Part shown: piece after piece, positions 1 through 8,290 of the stretch
Numbering within the stretch: the stretch's first letter is position 1
Layout of the letters: each line of letters opens with the position of its first letter
Assembly: GCA_023411575.1 (NCBI GenBank)
Contig: JAEYOP010000040.1
Span: 310,001 to 374,000, forward strand
DNA: 64,000 nt
DNA from: Bacillota bacterium
GTDB lineage: Bacteria; Bacillota; Clostridia; Acetivibrionales; DTU013
Direction: 5' to 3'
Notes under the pieces: model-generated
What the model saw: only the letters and a program-made list of their open reading frames with translations
Databases searched by the model: none
Told to the model about the DNA's origin: nothing
Translations under genes and position numbers: made by a program

Positions 1-275
1 AGGTCGAATTTCTGAATCAACCCTGTCCGTGGAGCGCAAATCTCCGGCAAAGATACCGGCGTTTGCTTATCTGTCTGAAAAAGACCCATATTCGATCCCT
101 CCACTCCACATTCATCCATATATGTTGCAAAAAGAGTTGGGTTGGCATCCTTATTTTAACATAATTCCAACTTAACATAAATAAAAAAATACTGCAAAAG
201 TTCACATCAGGGTGATTGTTCTTCCGGAACGGCGGATTAGAATTGGAATGAGATTGGTAACAGGGTGAATCGTTT
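1..275. other. Left-edge non-coding stretch
   Basis: This stretch upstream of the first gene holds no reading frame that looks like a real protein. The sequence from about 165 to 215 is AT-rich and could contain the promoter of the following operon, but I see no convincing -35/-10 pair. No riboswitch or tRNA fold was recognised. Confidence 0.4.
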
Positions 276-656
276 ATGGAGGAGCTTCTTTTAAAAACCT
301 TTGATTTCGCTATACGGATCGTTGAGCTTTCCAATTACCTGGAAGAGGAAGGCAAGCGGTTCGCCTTGATGCACCGGCTGCTGGAATGCGGAACGGAAAT
401 AGGCATTTGCATGCGGATATCCGCCCGCTTGCCCGGATATTCCGTGGAAAGCTTCCTGCGGGCTTATCGGCTGGCTTCGGAAGCCGAATTTATGCTGGAG
501 CTGACGGTAAAAACCGGCGTAATCACCGAAAATCAAAGCAAGCCGATCCTGTCCGACTGCCGTTTTATAAAGGAACAAATTGAAGACCGGATCGGGAAGG
601 AACCGGATAAGCAACCGATCAGGAACAAGGAGGAATTGAAATGGGAAAATGCATGA
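276..656 (+). CDS. Four-helix bundle protein (23S rRNA intervening-sequence protein family)
   Basis: A 126-residue, all-helical protein. The opening 'KTFDFAIRIVELSNYL', followed by 'ALMHRLLECGTEIG' and 'EAEFMLELTVKTGVI', has the helix pattern of the four-helix bundle family first seen in 23S rRNA intervening sequences. Family members form small pentameric helical bundles of unknown molecular role and also occur as free-standing genes, as here. The last 16 bases overlap the start of the downstream lipoprotein gene, which suggests translational coupling. The charged C-terminal tail (about residues 105-126) is probably shaped by that overlap. There is no rRNA nearby, so it is not acting as an intervening sequence in this place. 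The family call is fairly secure; the function is unknown. Confidence 0.75.
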   Translation: MEELLLKTFDFAIRIVELSNYLEEEGKRFALMHRLLECGTEIGICMRISARLPGYSVESFLRAYRLASEAEFMLELTVKTGVITENQSKPILSDCRFIKEQIEDRIGKEPDKQPIRNKEELKWENA

Positions 657-2035
657 CCTTCGTTTTGCTATTCACTGCCGCACTATTGATACTGGCTTCA
701 TGCTCCGCTCCCGGGCCGGGCAATGAAAGAACTGCCGCAGGCACTGTGCAGGCCGCCTCAAATACGGCAGATGGCACGACGCCTTTACAAAGTACTGCAG
801 AACCCGTCATACAAAGCAGTGCCGATTCCGGTAATGAGGGCATTACGGAAGCCCCCAAGCAAAACAGCGCTGGCACAAGCGATATTGACGCAAGCGATAT
901 CGGGGCAAACAGCGCCAACAATACCGGTGCAGGCGATACCGGTTCCGCAAGCAGTCCGGCCGTTGGCGGCCTCACCCTGGAGTCGGTAAAAAAAGCGGCC
1001 CAGGATGTCGGATACGCAACGGAAGATATGACGGAGGTGCGGCAGCACACTGAACCGAACCCGGTAAAAGGCTTTTTCATCCTTTATCAGGACGAACACC
1101 TTCAGGCGCAGGTCCCCGTCTATGAGTTCTCCACTCCCGAAGCCGCGCAGGAATACGCGAGACAGGTAAACGAAAGCGGGTATAACCTGTGCATCGCAAA
1201 CGGAAAAATTCTGACCCTGACAAGCACGAGCTATGGCGTTGTGGTAAACGACAAGGAAAATGCGTTGCTGGAGACCCTGCTCCAAAGCAAGGTCATGGCG
1301 TACACGGAAGCGCCTGCCCCAGCGATCGGACCCGCTAAAGACTATGCGCAAACCTATCTGCAGATCGACGCGATCCTCAAGGCGCTCAACAAACTGGTCA
1401 ACAAGTCGGTGCTGCTGCACGACAAGGGCGTTCCCGAAGGGGAGCGGATAGAAGACGCTTTTATTACCTTCTCCCTGGTTTCTTCCGGGGACCTGTCGTT
1501 TACGGCGGAGCTGTGCGAGGACCAGGCCCGGCTTGACGCTCTCGTCAAAACCTGGGAATTGTTCGGGGCCACGGATATGAAGCTTGCCCACGATGCCCCC
1601 CACGATTATATTCTGAAGGGCAAAAGGGCCGGACTTGACACGACGTTTGAACTGCATTGCCGGTTTGATCCCGCCACAGGTTCATTGAGCCTCAAAGACA
1701 CGGACGGAGGCGAACTGCTGGAGTGGTATGAGTTCGTCCCGATGGGTGGCGGTAAATATGCGTTCCAGACCTTGTACGAACGAGCCGTTGTCGAATACAG
1801 GGACGGAAAAATCCCGTATTTCATCTATTCGCAGAATACACGCAGCAAAGAGTTTGCCTATGATCCCGGCAAGGATGGCATATTCGGGAAAAAGAGCGGC
1901 ATGGACGAAGCATGGGTGGAAAAGGGCGGCGAGGACAGCCATGAACAATTCCTGCGCTTTGACGGAACAAAGATCAAAATCGCCGCCAATACCTTCGCGG
2001 GAAAACGCTTCAAAACAGAAATCCCCGCGCAGTGA
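641..2035 (+). CDS. Secreted lipoprotein, unknown function
   Basis: A 464-residue protein with a short hydrophobic signal peptide ending in the lipobox L-A-S-C (lipidated Cys at about residue 21), so it should be anchored to the outer face of the membrane. Residues 22 to about 105 are a Ser/Thr/Ala/Asn/Gly-rich low-complexity spacer typical of cell-wall-crossing lipoproteins. The remainder is globular with mixed alpha/beta character and no family that I recognise. The start is supported by an AAGGAGG ribosome binding site about 7 bases upstream, lying inside the end of the preceding gene. It is probably co-transcribed with the SLH protein and the two secreted proteins downstream, although a REP-like hairpin separates it from the next gene. 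Confidence 0.75.
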   Translation: MGKCMTFVLLFTAALLILASCSAPGPGNERTAAGTVQAASNTADGTTPLQSTAEPVIQSSADSGNEGITEAPKQNSAGTSDIDASDIGANSANNTGAGDTGSASSPAVGGLTLESVKKAAQDVGYATEDMTEVRQHTEPNPVKGFFILYQDEHLQAQVPVYEFSTPEAAQEYARQVNESGYNLCIANGKILTLTSTSYGVVVNDKENALLETLLQSKVMAYTEAPAPAIGPAKDYAQTYLQIDAILKALNKLVNKSVLLHDKGVPEGERIEDAFITFSLVSSGDLSFTAELCEDQARLDALVKTWELFGATDMKLAHDAPHDYILKGKRAGLDTTFELHCRFDPATGSLSLKDTDGGELLEWYEFVPMGGGKYAFQTLYERAVVEYRDGKIPYFIYSQNTRSKEFAYDPGKDGIFGKKSGMDEAWVEKGGEDSHEQFLRFDGTKIKIAANTFAGKRFKTEIPAQ

Positions 2036-2058
2036 CGCGCGGAGCCAAAAAGACAAGA

Positions 2059-2083
2059 AGACAAGGGGACGGTTCTCCTGTCT
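2059..2083. repeat. REP-like hairpin with the GGGGACGGTTCT core
   Basis: Short imperfect inverted repeat: AGACAAGG at 2059-2066 faces CCTGTCT at 2077-2083 around the core GGACGGTTCT. The 14 bases AAGGGGACGGTTCT at 2063-2076 recur exactly at 48435-48448. Elements with this core are known to me as abundant dispersed palindromes in several Bacillota genomes. It sits in the gap between the lipoprotein and SLH genes and could work as a weak attenuator or RNA stabiliser. Confidence 0.6.
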
Positions 2084-2120
2084 AAGAAAATCCAAAAAAT
2101 ATTGAAGGAGTGTATGTGAA

Positions 2121-3650
2121 ATGAAACGAAGACTATTGGCGATCCTGGTATGTGCTATTATGCTGACTGCGCTTTTGCCGCAGGGGATACTGGCAGTGAC
2201 CCAGCCGACGACGGTTTTGCCGCCCGTAAACCTCGGCGTTTCCAACTATTCAGGGGACGCTGTCACAGTGACCATGAGCGCGCCGGACGACCTCCGGACG
2301 CTGATCGACGACTACAGGGCCGCCGGCGGAGGCATGAAGCTGCTGTCCCAGATCGATTTCAAAATAGACGGCGGGGATTGGCATTCCACGCCCGTTTGGG
2401 ACGATCCGAAAACCGGGGCGAAATATATGCAAAACACCTACAATGCCCTGATCGGCGGCCAGTGGCAGCAATTCCTGGGATCTGCCAGACTCCTGTTCAA
2501 CACGTTCCCCGAGGAGAAAAACGCGCCCCCCCATAAGGCATTCGACAGCTATAACTGGTACAAAAGCCATTCCATTACCTTCCGGACCCGTTTTGTCCTC
2601 GATTTCGGGAAGGGCGGCTTCCTGTATTCCGCCTGGTCGTCGGAATACGTCCTGTCCGACAAGATCAAAATGGATTACAAGAAAATCCTGGACTCCAACG
2701 CTCCGACTTTGGTGTCCGCCAAGCTTGAACAGGACACCGGCAATAAAAAGCCCTATGTCTGGATCACTTTGGACAGGCACAGGGCGGATATCGAAAAATT
2801 CAACGCCGCGGCCGGCAATAGTATGCGGACCGAGGTATGGCTGCGCAAGGACGGGGACAAGGATTTCAAGCTGGTCGGCGACGGTTTCTTCAGCAATGAA
2901 GTGATCCGGCTGGACGTAAGCTCCTATTATAAGAACAGCAATATTACGGATTACGCGGCAGCGGCTTATGAAGTCAAGGTCCGGTACAAGATCGACGAGA
3001 GGGCCTACCAGCAATCCGGCGCAGCCGGGCTCAACTGGCTCTACAGTCCCTATTCCAATACGCTGTCCTACGGCATGCCCGCCTGGAGTGCAGCCTCCAA
3101 ATGGGCGACGGGCGAACTGAAGAAGGCCGACGAATACGGCCTCATCCCGGATATCCTGAAGGGCGCGGACCTGACGAAACCCATCACCCGCGAGGAATTC
3201 GCCAAGATGGCGGTGCTGCTGTATGAAAAGACCACGGGCAAAAAAGCTGTCGCCGCCGCGAAGAACCCCTTTACGGACACCACGGATCCGGAAATATTAA
3301 AGGCCTTTGAATTAGGCATCACCACAGGCGTTTCGGCTACTGAATTCGCCCCTAAGGATTTGATCCCCAGGCAGCAGGTGGCGACCATGCTGAGTCGCGC
3401 CGTCAGGGCCATGGTGCCGGGCGGGGATTTTTCCACCGCCGGGGCGCCGGTCTTCTCCGATGAGAAGGACATCGACTCCTGGGCCAAAGAGCATGTGAAG
3501 TTCATGAGTAAGAAAGAGATCATAAAAGGCATAGACGGCAAGTTCATGCCGAAGGCCACCACTACCGCACAGCAGGCGTCCGGCTATGCGACCACTACCC
3601 GCGAACAGTCGTTGGCCATGGGCGTGAGGATATACGAGCAGTATAAATAG
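2121..3650 (+). CDS. S-layer homology (SLH) domain surface protein
   Basis: A 509-residue exported protein. Residues 1 to about 25 form a signal peptide (basic start, hydrophobic core, A-x-A-type end before 'VTQPTT'). Residues 26-315 are a region with no recognised fold. From about residue 318 there are three SLH-type repeats: 'WATGELKKADEYGLIPD ... ITREEFAKMAVLLYEK', 'FTDTTDPEILKAFELGITTG ... RQQVATMLSRAV' and 'FSDEKDIDSWAKEHVKFM ... SLAMGVRIYEQYK'. SLH triplets bind pyruvylated secondary wall polymer, so the protein is expected to sit non-covalently on the cell wall. The ribosome binding site GAAGGAG precedes the start. The N-terminal part probably carries the actual function; I cannot name it. 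Confidence 0.85.
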   Translation: MKRRLLAILVCAIMLTALLPQGILAVTQPTTVLPPVNLGVSNYSGDAVTVTMSAPDDLRTLIDDYRAAGGGMKLLSQIDFKIDGGDWHSTPVWDDPKTGAKYMQNTYNALIGGQWQQFLGSARLLFNTFPEEKNAPPHKAFDSYNWYKSHSITFRTRFVLDFGKGGFLYSAWSSEYVLSDKIKMDYKKILDSNAPTLVSAKLEQDTGNKKPYVWITLDRHRADIEKFNAAAGNSMRTEVWLRKDGDKDFKLVGDGFFSNEVIRLDVSSYYKNSNITDYAAAAYEVKVRYKIDERAYQQSGAAGLNWLYSPYSNTLSYGMPAWSAASKWATGELKKADEYGLIPDILKGADLTKPITREEFAKMAVLLYEKTTGKKAVAAAKNPFTDTTDPEILKAFELGITTGVSATEFAPKDLIPRQQVATMLSRAVRAMVPGGDFSTAGAPVFSDEKDIDSWAKEHVKFMSKKEIIKGIDGKFMPKATTTAQQASGYATTTREQSLAMGVRIYEQYK

Positions 3651-3704
3651 GGCCGCAGAATGTGCAAAAAATACGGGCACAGGCTTGTGTAAACGGAGGT
3701 TATT

Positions 3705-6338
3705 ATGAAAGGGTATGCTCGTTTCGTTTCTGCTCTGATTGTATCCGTGCTGCTGTTTACGCAGGTCTGTGCCGCAAATGCTGCAACCGTCGGAAACGTG
3801 GCAGCCCCGCAGTCCGCCGTGATCTTGAAGAAGGCGCTCCCGGACCTATCCGGGTCGGACCTGGCGAAGGCCCTGGCCATAGCGGAAAAATATTATAAAC
3901 TGGCTGTGTCAAAGGCGACGCAGGATGAAAAAACGGTCATCGCGGCGGCGATCCTCTGGAAACCGGATTTTACCGGCAAAACCACCAACGCCGCGATGGT
4001 CGGCTACATGAACTACCAGTCCGCTTTCCTCACCGGATATACGGACCTGAAAGGGGCTTACCTGGCACTGGACAGCGCGCTGTTCGCACTGGACGTGAAA
4101 AACGTCACGTCAGCCGGAAATCTGGCGTCCGCTATCCTTGCCTATGCCGAGGATACAAACAAAAAACCTCTCGCTTCCATTTCCGCCGGTGCAAAATCCA
4201 ATGCCGAAGACGCATTAGCAGTATACGAATACGCGCTGTCGCTGGAGCTGAAAAAGCAGTTTCTTGACGCAGGTTCGCTGCCGCTGCTCCTCAATTACGG
4301 AAATGTCTGCATGGATACCGGGAAGCTTCCCGCTGCCAAAACGGTATTCGAGACCGCGGTGAAAATCGCGCCGGATTACCTCCCGGCCAAAAAGGGCATG
4401 GCCGCTTACTGGCTTGCCGCCGGGAACAAGGAAAAAGCGAAGAAAGCTCTGGAAGGCGGATTGATCCCCGCATACTATAAAAAAATGAAGCAAACCGGCG
4501 AGGACACCACGGAGAAGAAAGCGCCGGAGGTGAAAGCCGAAGACAGCATACCCACGATGGAAGAAAAGATCGAAACCCTGCGGAAGGTTCCTCTGGTGGT
4601 CGCGACTGATTTCTATGCCGACCTTGACCCGGAAGGGACTGCCAATGTGAAGAAATTCGTGGATGGCCTCGCCGCCAAATGGAAGTACAAGGCGCCGGAG
4701 TACAAATATCTAAGCCAGTATTCGCCGCTGAAGAATTTCGTTTCCGGCTCAGGCCAGGCCGCTTTCGAAGCGTTTCAGAACCAGATGACGCAATTCATGA
4801 AAGAGTATTCCAAAAAACAGCTGCAGGCAAACCAGGATGTCCTGGGCAATCTTGGCCTTGGGATCACCGGCGTCGACATCAATGACATGATTAATAACCC
4901 TGAAAAATATGACGGCTATGATTCCGGCCAGGCGCAGGTGACAGGCCTGGACCAGCTCATGGGCAAGCTTCAGGATATGATGGGGCAGGCCGCGCAAGCC
5001 CAAGAAGGACTTAAGAACGGTGACGCCAGCGGAGCTGTCAACTTGGGGGCCTCGGTCGATCCGAGCCTTAAAATATTCACAATGAATCCCGGTGATTATG
5101 CCAATCCCACCGATATCCTCACACAAAAATACAATATGACTGTTTTGAATCGAAAAATGCTGGCATACCAGAATTACTTCATAAAGCAGCAGAAGGAAAT
5201 GGATAAAGTGCTCAAGGAGGATTCCCAAAAATTAGCGACGCAGCTGACGCAGTTGAAAAAAGGTCTCAGCGACGCCCTGGGACGGATCGATCATACGCGG
5301 CACGGGGATCAGCCGAGCCCTTGCCCCGTCTGTATCAGAGAGACTCATGCCGCCCATCAGACATATGATTTGCAAATGAACAACGTTTCGGAGACGACAT
5401 GGATGGATGCGACTACTTTTGTAAACACGCGCTATGTTCAAAAACTGAAGCCCAACATAGAGGCGATGTACGCCGATTGCATGCGTAATATAATGCTGAT
5501 ATCCGATACAAAGGCACGGAAGGTCAAAGAGGACCGGCTCTATTCGGATGTATACCAGTATGTACAGATGTCGATGAACAACGTCCTCATGGCATATGGG
5601 CTGAAAGATTCGGGATATCCGTTCCACTGCGACTGCACGGAGGAAGAGCTTGCCGCAGCAGCGGAAATGGAACGGAAGGCGTATCAGGAGAAAATGGCCG
5701 CAAAGGCGGAAAAAGAGGCAAAGGCAAAAGCGGACTTCTACAACGGGATCATACCGGAAAGCAGCCAACTGTACAAGAACCTGGACAAATATTCCGCCAA
5801 TCTGAACATGATGTTCATGCAGGCAAAATGGCATCCGGTGAAGACAGAAGTGGCCTTCAGCGTGAAGGCTTCGAACAAGGGTTTCGGGGAAAAGCTGGAC
5901 AAAAAGCCCAACCTGGAAGCGGGTGCTACCTTTAAAATCATACAGAACCATATTGTGAACACCACGACCTACAAAGCGGGCCTGTCCTCCTCCGTAAGCG
6001 TTACGGACGGCACCGGCGCCCTTGGGGCAAAAGCAACGGTGGGGGTACAGGGCGAGGTCACCTACGACGCCAACGGAAACGTCACCTATGCGGATGTGGT
6101 CGGTACGGCGTCGGGCTCCGTGACCGCCGGCCCGGTCAAGGCGACGGGGACCTACGAAACGTCCGTCATGCGCGGGAACAAGTGGAGCGGAGAAGTCGCG
6201 GAGACCTATAACGACAGCTTGAGGCCGCCCGGCATGTCGAAACAGGAAAAGGAAAACTGGTCGCAGATGACGAACGCCGCGAAGATCTTCCTGCCGGAAA
6301 AGCCGAAAAAGGTGCTCTGGAAAGGGGAATACAAATAA
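3705..6338 (+). CDS. Large secreted protein with TPR-like segment, unknown function
   Basis: An 877-residue protein with a clear signal peptide (residues 1 to about 27, ending A-N-A). Residues 185-265 look like tetratricopeptide helices ('NYGNVCMDTGKLPAAKTVFETA', then 'AAYWLAAGNKEKAKKALEGG'). Residues 480-540 and 645-690 are charged helical stretches that may form coiled coils. Between them lies a Cys/His cluster (about 535-550, C-P-V-C flanked by histidines) and a later H-C-D-C, a possible metal site. The C-terminal 150 residues are Gly/Thr/Val-rich and probably beta-sheet. It follows the SLH gene by 54 bases with a GGAGG-type site (ACGGAGG). There is no wall anchor of its own, so it may be released or may bind the neighbouring SLH protein or lipoproteins. 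No family recognised. Confidence 0.7.
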   Translation: MKGYARFVSALIVSVLLFTQVCAANAATVGNVAAPQSAVILKKALPDLSGSDLAKALAIAEKYYKLAVSKATQDEKTVIAAAILWKPDFTGKTTNAAMVGYMNYQSAFLTGYTDLKGAYLALDSALFALDVKNVTSAGNLASAILAYAEDTNKKPLASISAGAKSNAEDALAVYEYALSLELKKQFLDAGSLPLLLNYGNVCMDTGKLPAAKTVFETAVKIAPDYLPAKKGMAAYWLAAGNKEKAKKALEGGLIPAYYKKMKQTGEDTTEKKAPEVKAEDSIPTMEEKIETLRKVPLVVATDFYADLDPEGTANVKKFVDGLAAKWKYKAPEYKYLSQYSPLKNFVSGSGQAAFEAFQNQMTQFMKEYSKKQLQANQDVLGNLGLGITGVDINDMINNPEKYDGYDSGQAQVTGLDQLMGKLQDMMGQAAQAQEGLKNGDASGAVNLGASVDPSLKIFTMNPGDYANPTDILTQKYNMTVLNRKMLAYQNYFIKQQKEMDKVLKEDSQKLATQLTQLKKGLSDALGRIDHTRHGDQPSPCPVCIRETHAAHQTYDLQMNNVSETTWMDATTFVNTRYVQKLKPNIEAMYADCMRNIMLISDTKARKVKEDRLYSDVYQYVQMSMNNVLMAYGLKDSGYPFHCDCTEEELAAAAEMERKAYQEKMAAKAEKEAKAKADFYNGIIPESSQLYKNLDKYSANLNMMFMQAKWHPVKTEVAFSVKASNKGFGEKLDKKPNLEAGATFKIIQNHIVNTTTYKAGLSSSVSVTDGTGALGAKATVGVQGEVTYDANGNVTYADVVGTASGSVTAGPVKATGTYETSVMRGNKWSGEVAETYNDSLRPPGMSKQEKENWSQMTNAAKIFLPEKPKKVLWKGEYK

Positions 6339-6342
6339 ATAT

Positions 6343-6408
6343 GCCGCCACCGCCCGGGAGCATTCCCTTTCCATGGGCGCAAGGATTTACGAGAAGTATA
6401 AAAAATAA
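6343..6408 (+). pseudogene. Remnant of an SLH-protein C-terminus
   Basis: Immediately after the previous stop and in another frame, the sequence reads NAATAREHSLSMGARIYEKYKK then stop. This lines up with the last residues of the SLH protein encoded at 2121-3650 (ATTTREQSLAMGVRIYEQYK). The conserved positions are R-E-x-S-L-x-M-G-x-R-I-Y-E-x-Y-K. No start codon or upstream coding sequence belongs to it. It is best read as the tail of a second, deleted SLH gene, or as an SLH domain once attached to the upstream protein and lost through rearrangement. Confidence 0.65.
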
Positions 6409-6456
6409 ATAGGAATGCAGTATGCCGTAAAATATGAGTAATGTGAGGCAGTGAAT

Positions 6457-8208
6457 ATGAAAAAATTAATGCAAAGCGTTGCTGTCGCCATCGTTTGCAC
6501 ATGCATGCTTTTTATGTGCGGATGTACCCCTATCAGCCCGCAAGGCAAAAGTACCGCAGCAGAACAAGGTGATACCGGCAAACCGTCGGTCTCCCAGGAT
6601 ACGTCCGTTCAAGATGACACGGAGGTCGTCCTGGGCGGCACGGCAGACCCGGCACCTGTTCCGGGCGGAAGCGTTCTGGGCAGCCTTGCTTTCACACCGG
6701 ATTCGGCGCACAGGGCCGAGAGCGAATATCTTCCCGGCGGCGACGGTCTGGTTCTGGAGATGACCGACGCGCAGGACATTACATGGCGGCTGGAAATCCC
6801 CGCAGGCGCGGTCCCGTCGGTAAAAACCGTCGCAATGACTGCCCTGGGCGGCATAAAGGGCGATGTGCTCTCCGAAGTGAAGAGCGGCGTGCTACTGGAG
6901 CCCGATGGCCTGCAATTCGTCCGGGCAGCGCACCTGACCGCCTCCGGGCCGGGGATCGACCATATGGTTCTGCTCACCGCCGACCACAGCGGCGGCAGTC
7001 TGGCCTATGAGCCCGGCACCCGTGACAGTGGGAAGGTCACCATTGGACTGATGCATTTTTCCTCTTCTTTTGCCGATCCTGAAGGGGATTCCGCCCTGGA
7101 CAATCTCAGCTCCGGAACGGCAAGGGACCTCAAGGATGCGGTGACCAGAGTCAAGGATTTTCTCGGCAAACCCGTAAATGTCCCCATTCCGCCTGACATT
7201 TCCTTCAAATGCAGCGACACAAGCTGTTCCGAACCGGATACCTCGGCGCTGGACGCATTCCTGAAGGATTTTATGGCCCCGGAGCAGCAGTATGCCGAAG
7301 AATTGCACCGGGCGGCGAAAAACTACCAGCTGACCACAGGCGCGGACGGCAAATACGATGAGGCGCTGGAACTCCTGAAAAAGCTTTCCTCCCGGTACGC
7401 AAAGAAAGCCGACCTGCTCATCGCGCAGTACAGCTTCCAGCCGGACAAATGTATGGCCGTGAGCCGGGCCGTGCTGATGGGTCTGACCTGGTGCCAGACC
7501 TATGGCGCGGATATGAATTACGACAGCTACTTCCAAACGCTTGCACAGTGGCTGGAGAAGACAGCGGACCAGTATCTTGCGCAGCTTCGTGAGCAGCACG
7601 ATTTCAAGGCGGTCCATGCCATCCTGCGTGTGGGCAAGGAGGCGGAACTGCTGGGAAGCAGCGGGCGCAATTATATCGAAGAGGTCGAGAACGCGATGCG
7701 GATGATGGTCCGGTTCGACACCACCCTGAGCATGAAAGGGGTTGTGTACGACTTGAAAGGGGAAGCGGAGATCAAATATGTGCTTGAGGCGTCTTACCAG
7801 ACCGGTACAGGTACAGGCAGGTACACAGGCTTCGAATCGCCGGCAAAGGATCTGAAGCTGGCGTTGTCCGGTTTTGACGTGACGGTTGCCGTAGAGGACT
7901 TCAATCCCTGTAAGGCCGAAGAGATCAAAGTCTATATCGACCACTTCGGGGCCGAAACGGAAACGTACAGCGCAAAAATGGCTGTGGCCCCGGCCGGCAA
8001 CGGCATGGTTCAAAATACGGCCAAATGGGCTTTTAACGACCGGAGCGCCCAGGATGTATCCGAGGCCCTTGGCGTATCGGAAATGCTCTTCCGCTTCGAG
8101 CTGCCTTTTACCAACGGCAGCGAAACCATGGGCGATGAGGAGTTTACCAAAAGTCTGGGCGAAGCCACCTTCCGGTATCATCTTAAGCTTGAGCATACAC
8201 CCAAATAA
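6457..8208 (+). CDS. Large lipoprotein, unknown function
   Basis: A 583-residue protein with a signal peptide ending in a Cys-containing lipobox (F-M-C-G-C, lipidated Cys at about residue 23), so it is a membrane-anchored extracytoplasmic protein. The ATG at 6457 is preferred over the GTG at 6451 because the GAGG site is then 8 bases away. A low-complexity spacer runs to about residue 75. Residues 80-195 look like a beta-sandwich ('WRLEIPAGAVPSVKTVAMTA' resembles the start of ZU5/GAIN-like modules; weak). Residues 215-400 are helical, and the C-terminal 180 residues are again beta-rich. It closes the plus-strand surface module and is followed by a strong terminator. Confidence 0.7.
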   Translation: MKKLMQSVAVAIVCTCMLFMCGCTPISPQGKSTAAEQGDTGKPSVSQDTSVQDDTEVVLGGTADPAPVPGGSVLGSLAFTPDSAHRAESEYLPGGDGLVLEMTDAQDITWRLEIPAGAVPSVKTVAMTALGGIKGDVLSEVKSGVLLEPDGLQFVRAAHLTASGPGIDHMVLLTADHSGGSLAYEPGTRDSGKVTIGLMHFSSSFADPEGDSALDNLSSGTARDLKDAVTRVKDFLGKPVNVPIPPDISFKCSDTSCSEPDTSALDAFLKDFMAPEQQYAEELHRAAKNYQLTTGADGKYDEALELLKKLSSRYAKKADLLIAQYSFQPDKCMAVSRAVLMGLTWCQTYGADMNYDSYFQTLAQWLEKTADQYLAQLREQHDFKAVHAILRVGKEAELLGSSGRNYIEEVENAMRMMVRFDTTLSMKGVVYDLKGEAEIKYVLEASYQTGTGTGRYTGFESPAKDLKLALSGFDVTVAVEDFNPCKAEEIKVYIDHFGAETETYSAKMAVAPAGNGMVQNTAKWAFNDRSAQDVSEALGVSEMLFRFELPFTNGSETMGDEEFTKSLGEATFRYHLKLEHTPK

Positions 8209-8255
8209 CTGGCGGAGGCGGTACCCGCCCCATAAATCCATAAACAGGCAGCTTC

Positions 8256-8290
8256 GGGCTGGCGGACTTATTCCGCCAGCCCTGCCTTTT
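8256..8290 (+). terminator. Rho-independent terminator between convergent genes
   Basis: An 11-bp perfect stem (GGGCTGGCGGA at 8256-8266, TCCGCCAGCCC at 8272-8282) with a 5-base loop, followed by TGCCTTTT. It ends the plus-strand surface-protein operon and overlaps the last codons of the convergent MATE gene. Confidence 0.75.

Noticed and set aside
17..334. Minus-strand open frame at the left edge
   Set aside because: No ribosome binding site, unusual composition, and it overlaps the start of the four-helix bundle gene.
785..1657. Long minus-strand open frame opposite the first lipoprotein gene
   Set aside because: It is the antisense shadow of a gene with a signal peptide and lipobox; residue composition is not protein-like.
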